Origin: Microcella alkaliphila
Lineage (GTDB): Bacteria; Actinomycetota; Actinomycetes; Actinomycetales; Microbacteriaceae
Reading direction: 5' to 3'
Length of the DNA stretch: 64,000 nt
Assembly: GCF_004216855.1 (NCBI RefSeq)
Contig: NZ_SGXT01000013.1
Span: 62,001-126,000 of the forward strand
The notes beneath the pieces are model-generated. The model did not search any database. It had not been told where the DNA came from and saw only the letters and a list, made by a program, of their open reading frames with translations. Both the position numbers and the translations under genes were made by a program. Shown in pieces: positions 16,888 through 23,124 of this stretch (position 1 is its first letter; the number at the start of each line of letters is the position of its first letter).

Positions 16888-17709
16888 ATGCCCGTGAGCC
16901 TGTACCGCGACAAGTACCCGGAGGCGTTCCGACACCTGCGGCTGGTATCGCGGCAGGAGATTGCGACCGACTTCTGGCGGGTCAGGCTCGCCGTCTCCCC
17001 GGATACCCCAGACGCTCTCATCGGCTACCGCGCGCCCGGCGCCGGAGACCACGGCCGGGTCTACGTTGGCCGCGCCGACGACGACTGGGCGGTGCCGGTC
17101 GACGCGTCGGGGGTTCCGGCGGGGGAGTTTCGCATCGAGACCGTCGTCGATCACTCGGCGGCGGAAGGGTGGATCGACCTCGACCTGCTCGTGCACCGCG
17201 GGGCCGACGGCTCTCCGGCGGGTTTGATCGGCCCCTGGGCCCTGGCCGCGCCGCTCGGGTCGCCCGTCATCGTGGCCGACCCCAAGGGTTCCGTCTTGAT
17301 GCGCGGAGCGCCGGAGGCCTGGGTGCTGGCGGGCGACGACTCCGGCGTGCCGGCCGTGCGGCGCTACATCGCGGCGCTTGCTGGTGCGGGCGCCCCAGGC
17401 CTCGTGCTGCTCGAAACCCGGCACGGGGTGGACGAGCTGGAACTCGACGTTCCTGCGGGGGTGGAGGTGCGCATCCTCGAGCCGGGCGCGACGCTGTCGG
17501 CGGCGCTCGCCGACGCGCTCGAGTCGCTGCCCCGCCCGCTACCTGCGCCCGAGACGATCGAGCCCGAGGCAGACGTGCTCCTCTTCGCCTGCGCCGAGCA
17601 GTCGCTCGTGTCGGTCACCCGCCGGGTGCTCGAGCGCTGGCGCGTCGACCCCGAGAACGCCGTCGCCAAGGGCTACTGGAAGCGCGCGACCGCGAGCGTG
17701 AAAGCATGA
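16888..17709 (+). CDS. Siderophore-interacting protein (ferric reductase-like)
   Basis: This 273-residue protein belongs to the SIP/ViuB flavoprotein family that releases iron from ferric siderophores in the cytoplasm. Signs are the N-terminal FAD-binding barrel (RHLRLVSRQEIATDFWRVRL, GAGDHGRVYVG, EFRIETVVDHSAAEGWIDLDLLVH), the phosphate-binding turn IGPWALAAPLGSPVIVADPKG, and the C-terminal NAD(P) domain ending VAKGYWKRATASVKA, which matches the family's GYWR-like C-terminal signature. The length is typical. The gene overlaps the next small membrane protein by 4 bp. Confidence 0.85.
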   Translation: MPVSLYRDKYPEAFRHLRLVSRQEIATDFWRVRLAVSPDTPDALIGYRAPGAGDHGRVYVGRADDDWAVPVDASGVPAGEFRIETVVDHSAAEGWIDLDLLVHRGADGSPAGLIGPWALAAPLGSPVIVADPKGSVLMRGAPEAWVLAGDDSGVPAVRRYIAALAGAGAPGLVLLETRHGVDELELDVPAGVEVRILEPGATLSAALADALESLPRPLPAPETIEPEADVLLFACAEQSLVSVTRRVLERWRVDPENAVAKGYWKRATASVKA

Positions 17710-17990
17710 GCGAGTCCGAGGAACGGTCACGAGGCCCGGTGCGAGTCGTCGCCGTCGTCACACTGGTCGGTGTGCTCGCTGCGGCGTTCGTCTTCGTATC
17801 GGCGCTCGTCGCGCCCTCCTTCGGCGAACGGGCCATGCAGCGCTGCACCGCGCTGGGGCTCGAGGCGGGCGGGGACACGGTCGGGCTGAGTGCCAACGCT
17901 TTCCTTCCGCTGCAGTGGACCTGCACCTACTCGGACGAGTCGGGCCGGATGCAGCGCACCACCATCACGATCGGCGACCTCGCGAGTTAG
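17706..17990 (+). CDS. Small single-span membrane protein
   Basis: This 94-residue protein has one hydrophobic segment (VVAVVTLVGVLAAAFVFVSALVA, about residues 13-36) and a C-terminal part facing outside with two cysteines (MQRCTALGLE and LQWTCTYSDESG) that could form a disulfide. It is coupled to the siderophore-interacting gene through ATGA. I do not recognise the family. Its location suggests a link to iron handling, but this is only positional. Confidence 0.7.
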   Translation: MSESEERSRGPVRVVAVVTLVGVLAAAFVFVSALVAPSFGERAMQRCTALGLEAGGDTVGLSANAFLPLQWTCTYSDESGRMQRTTITIGDLAS

Positions 17991-18008
17991 TCCAAGGTTC
18001 GCTGCGGT

Positions 18009-18809
18009 TCAGAAGTCGGCGAGCCAGTCGTGCATCGCGTCGAGCGTGTCGATCGGTGCGTCGCGGTGCACGTTGTGGCCGGCCGGCACGATGCGCTGCT
18101 CGATGAGCGGGTTCGCGGCGAGTGCCTGGGCGGCGAGGTCATCCGCGAACAGCGCGCCCCGGTCGGCGTCGCCCGCGATCACGAGCGTCGGCTGGGTCAG
18201 GTGCGGAAGGTGCGGCAGCCCATCCCAGTCGGGGTTGTCGAGCACGGCGTGCTCGAGCGCGAACCGGGAGGCGGCGTGCACGGCCCGTACCCGCAACTCG
18301 ACATCGAGCGGGTGCCAGTGCGGGTTTTCGGCCGTCGCGCTCTCGATCGTGATGGCGTCTTTCGCGGCCAGCTGCCGGTGACGAATGGCGTCGCGCGCCT
18401 GCTCGTTGGCGTGCAGCGCGGGGTCGAGCAGTACAAGGCGCTCGGCCCAGCGAGGGTGCGCGGCGGCCGCGACCACCGTGGCAGCGCCGCCGATCGAGTG
18501 GGCGACCACGAGGTTCCAGGTGCCGCGCTGGGTGGTGGGGTGAGCATCCTCGTTGCCGGGGTCGTCGCTCGCGCCGCGCGGATGCGTGGTCGCGAGGTCA
18601 ACGGCGAACTCGTCGATGCGATAGCTCGAGGTGCGGGGCGCGTCGCCGTGCCCGCGCAGGTCGACGGCGTCGACGCTCCAGCCGGCGTCGGCGAGTGACT
18701 CGGCGACGCGCCACATGGTGTGCGCGCTCGAGCCCAGGCCGTGCACGACGAGCGCGCGGCGGTCGCTGGCGGTCCCCCAGTGCAGTCGCGGCAGCGTCAC
18801 GGCGTTCAT
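18009..18809 (-). CDS. Alpha/beta hydrolase
   Basis: This 266-residue hydrolase has the oxyanion segment RALVVHGLGSSAHTMW, the nucleophile elbow AHSIGGAATVVAA (Ser in HSIGG), a DAVDLRGHGDAPRT stretch after strand 4 typical of lipase/esterase-like members, the acidic residue in LVIAGDADRGALF, and His in VPAGHNVHRDAPI. The ATG at 18809 is supported by TAGGGT 6 nt upstream. The substrate is unknown. Confidence 0.85.
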   Translation of the reverse strand: MNAVTLPRLHWGTASDRRALVVHGLGSSAHTMWRVAESLADAGWSVDAVDLRGHGDAPRTSSYRIDEFAVDLATTHPRGASDDPGNEDAHPTTQRGTWNLVVAHSIGGAATVVAAAAHPRWAERLVLLDPALHANEQARDAIRHRQLAAKDAITIESATAENPHWHPLDVELRVRAVHAASRFALEHAVLDNPDWDGLPHLPHLTQPTLVIAGDADRGALFADDLAAQALAANPLIEQRIVPAGHNVHRDAPIDTLDAMHDWLADF

Positions 18810-18815
18810 GCCGCC

Positions 18816-18821
18816 ACCCTA
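18816..18821 (-). promoter_or_regulatory. Leaderless -10 element of the hydrolase at 18009
   Basis: TAGGGT on the minus strand, 6 nt before the ATG at 18809. Confidence 0.5.
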
Positions 18822-18822
18822 G

Positions 18823-18864
18823 CCCCGCGCCCCGCGCCCTGCGCCCCGCGCCCTGCGCCCTGCG
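18823..18864. repeat. 7-bp tandem repeat, six copies
   Basis: CCCCGCG or CCCTGCG repeated six times head to tail directly upstream of the hydrolase promoter. The sequence stays C/G-monotonous up to about 18937. I see no gene in 18822-19118 apart from this repeat and the palindromic element that follows. Confidence 0.8.
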
Positions 18865-18937
18865 CGCGGCCGACCCCGGCGCCCCGCGCCAGCGCCCCGT
18901 CCCCGCGCTCGCGCGCCACCCCGCCACCCCCGCGCCC

Positions 18938-19026
18938 CGTACGTTGTGCAGGAGTACAGCCGGCTCCGGCGCGTAAGCACGCGTCCCCTGCAGCGGGGTC
19001 GAGGCTGTACTCCTGAGAAACGTCAC
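18938..19026. repeat. Palindromic dispersed element, copy A
   Basis: The 89-bp element has an intact right arm (CTGTACTCCTGAGAAACG then TCAC, 19005-19026) and a partly decayed left arm (ACGTTgtgCAGGAGTACAG, 18941-18959) in inverted orientation. The 45-bp core differs from the other copies but contains its own small hairpin CCCCtgcagcGGGG. It lies upstream of the DUF559 gene, which carries copy B at its end; copies C and D are at 51461 and 58231. Confidence 0.85.
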
Positions 19027-19118
19027 GCCGCTCCCTCACACCCGCGGGCGCTTTCACCCGCAGCACATGTCCGCAATCCGGTGCTCAGGGCTGGGTGTCG
19101 ACACGCCATCGTCGCGCC

Positions 19119-20018
19119 ATGTTCGTACTCAACCCACTCAACGTTTACTCGCGATCCGATCTCCTCGCGTCTGTGCCCATCTCGGCCGTGCGTCGAGCAA
19201 TCGCGCGGGGCAATCTTCTCCGCCTTCGCCGCGACGTGTACGTCAGCCCAGCAATGCCGCCTCGCATGCAAGAGGCTCTCGCCATCGGCGGCAGTCTGTG
19301 CTGCGTCTCGGCGCTCGCTGAACGCGGAGCCTGGCATCCTCCCGCGCGCGGTCTACATCTCACTGTTCCGCACAATGCGTCTCGGCTCGCCCGTCCGCGC
19401 AGTGGGGCGCACGCTGTCACCGTTCACTGGAGCATGGATGAGGTCACGCGGCCACTGTCGACCGTCGACGACGCGCTTACCCGGCTCTTGGCATGTCAGC
19501 CCCGGCGGATGTCGATCGCAGTACTTGACAGCGCCCTGCGCGCAGGGATGGTCGACGCCGAAGGTGTGAACCAGGCAAACGCTCGAGTCCCCGCAGTCTT
19601 CAGGGTCTCGCCCGGTGAACTCGACGCGACGGCCGAGTCGGGTATCGAGTCGCTCGTGCGCGTGGCGTTGCGAGACGCGGGGTTGCGGGTGGCGTCCCAG
19701 GTCGTGATCCCGGGCGTCGGGCGCGTTGACTTCCTTGTTGAAGGCCGTGTCATCGTCGAGGTGGATGGCCGCGAGTGGCATCGCGGAGAGCAGGAGCGCG
19801 ACTACCGGCGCGACCTCGAGGCGGTGCAGCGCGGGTATCGCGTTGTGCGGGTCGACTACGAGCACGCTGTCGCGCACGCCCCGTTGGTCGTCGCCGCCGT
19901 GGTGCGGTCGGCCTCAGCCGCAGCCGGCATTGGCGAGGGCGTGACGTTTCTCAGGAGTTCAGGCCCGTCGCGCGCGGATTTACGCGACAACGTCGGCGGG
20001 CAGGCGCTCTACTCCTGA
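19119..20018 (+). CDS. AbiEi-like / DUF559 nuclease-fold protein
   Basis: A protein of 299 residues. The N-terminal 45 residues (YSRSDLLASVPISAVRRAIARGNLLRLRRDVYV) look like the winged-helix domain of AbiEi-type proteins. The C-terminal part, about residues 195-262, is a DUF559/Vsr-like nuclease fold: VDFLVEGRVIVEVDGREWHRG, then RDYRRDLEAVQRGYRVVRV, with the Asp...Glu-x-Asp catalytic pattern. Such proteins are common in actinobacteria with unproven function. Residues 275-299 (VTFLRSSGPSRADLRD...YS) and the stop codon are encoded entirely by palindromic element B. A GTG eight codons upstream is an alternative start; neither has a convincing ribosome binding site. Copy A lies 92 bp before the ATG, so the gene is bracketed by the element. 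Confidence 0.75.
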   Translation: MFVLNPLNVYSRSDLLASVPISAVRRAIARGNLLRLRRDVYVSPAMPPRMQEALAIGGSLCCVSALAERGAWHPPARGLHLTVPHNASRLARPRSGAHAVTVHWSMDEVTRPLSTVDDALTRLLACQPRRMSIAVLDSALRAGMVDAEGVNQANARVPAVFRVSPGELDATAESGIESLVRVALRDAGLRVASQVVIPGVGRVDFLVEGRVIVEVDGREWHRGEQERDYRRDLEAVQRGYRVVRVDYEHAVAHAPLVVAAVVRSASAAAGIGEGVTFLRSSGPSRADLRDNVGGQALYS

Positions 20019-20028
20019 GAAACGTCAT
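19941..20028. repeat. Palindromic dispersed element, copy B
   Basis: An 88-bp element with arms GTGACGTTTCTCAGGAGT.. (19941-19962) and the reverse complement at 20007-20028, the arms matching at about 19 of 22 positions. It begins exactly on a codon boundary of the DUF559 gene and supplies that gene's last 25 codons and its TGA. The core contains GTCGCG..CGCGAC, a further internal pairing. Confidence 0.9.
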
Positions 20029-20093
20029 ATGCTCGGTCGCAGGCGGCGGCCAGGCGTGGCTGCGGGCAGTGCGGGCGGCGGTACGCCGCGCGC

Positions 20094-20945
20094 CTACCCG
20101 AGGTCGTCGGGGTGCCGGCCGGTGCGTTCGCCGGTTTCGAGCTGCGCAATCTCGGCCATGTCGGTGGCGGTGAGCTCGAAGTCGAAGATGTCGGCGTTCT
20201 CGGCCACGCGCTTCAGCGACGTCGACTTCGGGATCACGATCAGCCCCTGCTGCACGTGCCAGCGCAGCGCGACCTGGGCGGGCGTCTTGTCGTGCCGCGC
20301 CGCGATGTTGCTCAGCACCTCACGGTCGCGCGACCCGGCCTCGAGTACGCGGCCGCGCGCGAGCGGGCTCCAGCTTTCGACGGCGGCGCCCATCGCCGAG
20401 GCGGCGGCCCGGACGTCACGCTGCGGCAGCCACGGGTGCAGTTCGACCTGGTCGACGACGGGCGCCACCCCGGTCTCGTCGACGAGACGCTGCAGGTGGT
20501 GCGGCTCGAAGTTGCTCACACCGATCGACCGCACGAGGCCCTGCTCGCGCAGGCCGATGAGCGCCTTCCACGCCTCGACGTAGCGGTCTTGCCGCGGTGC
20601 GGGCCAGTGAATCAGGTAGAGGTCGAAGTAGTCGAGCCCTGACGCGTCGAGCGCGTCGAGGAACGCCGCGCGGGTCTCGTCGACCCCGTGCCGGTCGTTC
20701 CACACTTTCGAGGTGACGTACAGCTCGTCGCGGGGCACGCCGCTGGCGCACACGCCCTCGCCCACCTCGGCCTCATTGCGGTACAGCGCCGCCGTGTCAA
20801 CGTGGCGGTAGCCGAGTTCGATCGCGCCGGCGACGAGCTCGGCGGTCTGCTCCGCGGGAACTTTGTACACCCCGAGCCCCAATTGCGGGATGCTCGTACC
20901 GTCAGACAGCGTGATGCGCGGGGCGAGGGGCTCGGCGGCGGTCAT
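20094..20945 (-). CDS. Aldo/keto reductase (AKR5-like)
   Basis: This 283-residue enzyme of the 2,5-diketo-D-gluconate reductase/prostaglandin F synthase-like group starts ITLSDGTSIPQLGLGVYKVP. The catalytic Asp/Tyr are in YRHVDTAALYRNEAEVG, the Lys in YVTSKVWNDRHG, the His in YLIHWPAPRQDRYVEAW, and IGVSNFEPHHLQRL is also present. The C terminus VIPKSTSLKRVAENADIF binds NADPH. It is about 57 percent similar by eye to the paralogue at 43022. The ATG at 20945 is chosen from the family N terminus. The physiological substrate is unknown. Confidence 0.88.
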   Translation of the reverse strand: MTAAEPLAPRITLSDGTSIPQLGLGVYKVPAEQTAELVAGAIELGYRHVDTAALYRNEAEVGEGVCASGVPRDELYVTSKVWNDRHGVDETRAAFLDALDASGLDYFDLYLIHWPAPRQDRYVEAWKALIGLREQGLVRSIGVSNFEPHHLQRLVDETGVAPVVDQVELHPWLPQRDVRAAASAMGAAVESWSPLARGRVLEAGSRDREVLSNIAARHDKTPAQVALRWHVQQGLIVIPKSTSLKRVAENADIFDFELTATDMAEIAQLETGERTGRHPDDLG

Positions 20946-21038
20946 GCAGACAGTATTTCGAAGCGTCCCGAGAGAACGCACAGCGTGCATCCAGACCTTG
21001 CCGGAATTGATCCAGGATGCCCGTGGTTGGCTTCCAGC

Positions 21039-21602
21039 ATGGCTCACGTGATGATCGTCGTCGGTTCCGTCCGCCCTGGCCGCATTGGCCTGCCCATCGC
21101 CGAGTGGGTGCGTTCGCGGGTCGAGGAGGCGGGTCACGCCGTCGACTTCGCCGACCTGAAGGCGCTCGCGCTGCCGTTTCTTGACGAGCCGAGCCACCCC
21201 AGCAAGCGCGACTACCAGCACGCCCACACCCGTGACTGGAGCGCGCGCGTCGAGGCAGCCGACGCCCTCATCTTCGTCACCCCTGAGTACAACCACAGCT
21301 ACTCGCCGGCCCTGAAGAACGCGATCGACTACCTCTACGCCGAGTGGCAGGCGAAGCCGGTCGGCTTCGTCAGCTACGGCGGCATGTCGGGCGGTTCTCG
21401 CGGCGTGACCGCGCTCGAGCTGGTGCTCTCGTCGGTGGGCGCGGTCAAGATTCCGACGGAGGTCAACCTGGTCGCCGCGAGCAAGCAGCTCGCTGATGGC
21501 GCGTTCGCGGCCGACGACCGGCAGAACGGCGGCGTGGATGCGCTGATCGCGCAGGTGGTTGCCTACGGCGAGGCGCTGCGCCCCCTGCAGGCCCGCAGCT
21601 AG
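21039..21602 (+). CDS. NADPH-dependent FMN reductase family protein
   Basis: This 187-residue flavodoxin-like protein has MIVVGSVRPGRIGLPIAEWV at the N terminus (phosphate-binding loop for FMN), the conserved FVTPEYNHSYSPALKNAIDYLY, and KPVGFVSYGGMSGGSRGV, typical of azoreductase/chromate reductase-like NADPH-FMN reductases. It is monocistronic and ends 4 bp inside the convergent MFS gene. The specific electron acceptor cannot be inferred. Confidence 0.9.
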   Translation: MAHVMIVVGSVRPGRIGLPIAEWVRSRVEEAGHAVDFADLKALALPFLDEPSHPSKRDYQHAHTRDWSARVEAADALIFVTPEYNHSYSPALKNAIDYLYAEWQAKPVGFVSYGGMSGGSRGVTALELVLSSVGAVKIPTEVNLVAASKQLADGAFAADDRQNGGVDALIAQVVAYGEALRPLQARS

Positions 21603-22804
21603 CTGATCGTCGTCACCGGTTCGGTGTCGGGCAGCGGCGACGCGTCGCGACCGCGCAGGTCGGGGTGCCAGCGCACGAACATCGCGCCGACGACGGTGGC
21701 GGCGAGGGCAAAGCCGATGGCGGTGTAGAAGCCGCCGACGGGCCCCATGTCGTCAATGACGAATCCGGCGATGGCCGAGCCCAAGGCCGCCCCAATGAGC
21801 TGCCCGGTGCCGAGCCAGCCGTAGGCCTCGGCGGTCGCGCTGAACTTCACGCTCGCCGACACGATGGCGAACATGACGGCGAGGGCCGGGGCGATGCCGA
21901 TGCCGGCCACGCAGAGGGCGATGGCGAGCCACCAGAATTCGAGCGCGAACGGCGCCATGGACATGCCGACGAAGATGATCGCGAGTCGCCGGGTGAGCGC
22001 CCACGGCCCGATCGGTAGGTGCCCCATCGACAGGCCGCCGACGAGCGAGGCGATGGCCCAGATGCCGAGCAACAGGCCGGCCTCGGCTCCGCCCTCGCCG
22101 AAGACCGCGACGACGCCGACCTCGATGGCGGCAGCCGAGCCGATCATGAGGAACCCGGTCAGGGTGGCGAGCAACACGGCGCGGTTTTTGAGCACCACGC
22201 CGATGCGGTGCTTGCTCGGCGGAATGCGCACCTTGCCGACCTCGGGGCTCGAGATGAACCACGTGCCACCGAGGATAAGGAAGCTGCCGGCGACGGCGAT
22301 CGCCACGACCGGCGAAATCTGCAGCGCGAGGAACACGGTGACGACCGGGCCCATGATCCAGATCAGCTCTTGCGCCGAGGCGTCGAGCGAGAACAGCGGG
22401 GTGAGCTGCTTGGAGGTGACCATCTTCGGGTAGATGGTGCGCACCGCCGGTTGAATCGGCGGGTTCGACAGGCCCGTCACGAGGGCCACGAGCATGTAGC
22501 CCCACAGCGGAAGCGGGGCGAAGGCGATGAGGGCGATGCCGCTCGCGCAGATGAGCAGGGTGGTGATGAGCACCGGGCGCATCCCGAGTCTGCCCATCCA
22601 ACGGCTGGTGAGCGGGCCGGCGACCGCCTGGCCCACGCTGGTCGCGGCGAGCACGAGCCCGGCCGAGCCGTACGAGTCGAAGATTCGCTCGATGTGAATG
22701 AGGAAGGCGAGCGAGAGCATGCCGGAGGGCAACCGCGCGACGAGTTGGGCGGAGATGATTCGCGCCACGCCGCGGGTTTTCAACAGGTCGATGTAGCCGC
22801 TCAC
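21599..22804 (-). CDS. MFS transporter
   Basis: This 401-residue major facilitator protein has twelve predicted helices, starting MSGYIDLLKTRGVARIISAQLVARLPSGMLSLAFLIHIER, followed by the A-motif variant GPLTSRWMGRLGMRP. The second half includes LMIGSAAAIEVGVVAVFGEGG and SMGHLPIGPWALTRRLAIIF. It resembles the YfmO/YdhP-like uncharacterised actinobacterial exporters. The substrate is unknown. The gene starts just before the nrdA control region and is divergent from it. Confidence 0.85.
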   Translation of the reverse strand: MSGYIDLLKTRGVARIISAQLVARLPSGMLSLAFLIHIERIFDSYGSAGLVLAATSVGQAVAGPLTSRWMGRLGMRPVLITTLLICASGIALIAFAPLPLWGYMLVALVTGLSNPPIQPAVRTIYPKMVTSKQLTPLFSLDASAQELIWIMGPVVTVFLALQISPVVAIAVAGSFLILGGTWFISSPEVGKVRIPPSKHRIGVVLKNRAVLLATLTGFLMIGSAAAIEVGVVAVFGEGGAEAGLLLGIWAIASLVGGLSMGHLPIGPWALTRRLAIIFVGMSMAPFALEFWWLAIALCVAGIGIAPALAVMFAIVSASVKFSATAEAYGWLGTGQLIGAALGSAIAGFVIDDMGPVGGFYTAIGFALAATVVGAMFVRWHPDLRGRDASPLPDTEPVTTIS

Positions 22805-22902
22805 GAGAGCACCAGCCTATTGGCTTCGTGAAGGGCGAATTGTCGCCCCATATTGCGGGCTTTTCCCGCATCCTCTCCGCGTGTCGGAGGTCTCTGGGAT
22901 GC

Positions 22903-22941
22903 TGTGGATAAGCCCGACAAGTTATACACACCTGTGGACGA
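22903..22941. promoter_or_regulatory. Cluster of three DnaA boxes upstream of nrdA
   Basis: TGTGGATAA (22903-22911) is the exact complement of the consensus TTATCCACA. TTATACACA (22922-22930) differs from it at one base. TGTGGACGA (22933-22941) differs at one base from the complement of the actinobacterial form TTGTCCACA. Three boxes in 39 bp directly before the NrdR sites suggest DnaA control of ribonucleotide reductase, as known for E. coli nrdAB. Confidence 0.6.
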
Positions 22942-22946
22942 CACGC

Positions 22947-22994
22947 CCACAAGATATAGGGGGTGATGTTTGTCGGTGCCCCGATATATAGTGG
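22947..22994. promoter_or_regulatory. Pair of NrdR boxes
   Basis: Two 16-mers that fit the NrdR consensus (acACwAtATaTwGtgt): CCACAAGATATAGGGG at 22947-22962 and CCCCGATATATAGTGG at 22979-22994. Their starts are 32 bp apart, three helical turns, the usual spacing for cooperative NrdR binding. The second overlaps a likely -10 region (GATATATAGT). Confidence 0.8.
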
Positions 22995-23000
22995 CCAGAC

Positions 23001-23108
23001 CACGGCGTGGGGATGCCGTGACAGACCCGGTTTTGCGGGCCGCAGAACCTCTCCACCACAGCGAAGAACCGCCGGGAAACCGGCCCAACAGATGACCCGC
23101 CGGGCGGG
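23001..23108 (+). promoter_or_regulatory. Hairpin-rich nrdA leader, candidate RNA element
   Basis: Four consecutive hairpins fill the 5' leader: CACGGC/GCCGTG (23001-23020, 8-nt loop), CCCG/CGGG (23026-23039), GCCGG-GAAA-CCGGC (23071-23084, a GNRA tetraloop) and CCCGC-CGG-GCGGG (23096-23108). GGCCC at 23082-23086 could alternatively pair with GGGCC at 23106-23110, which lies just before the ribosome binding site GGAG (23116-23119). The alternative pairing makes a switch possible. It does not match a riboswitch class I can name. Confidence 0.4.
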
Positions 23109-23124
23109 CCTGAATGGAGTACCA

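Noticed and set aside
18938-19026. The palindromic elements as ordinary bidirectional terminators
   Set aside because: Copy C lies between divergent genes and copy A upstream of two start codons, where terminators are not expected, and copy B is translated.
23001-23124. Cobalamin riboswitch before nrdA, as in Streptomyces nrdABS
   Set aside because: The leader is too short and I could not find the B12 box sequence; only the general hairpin pattern is similar, so it is kept as an unnamed candidate.
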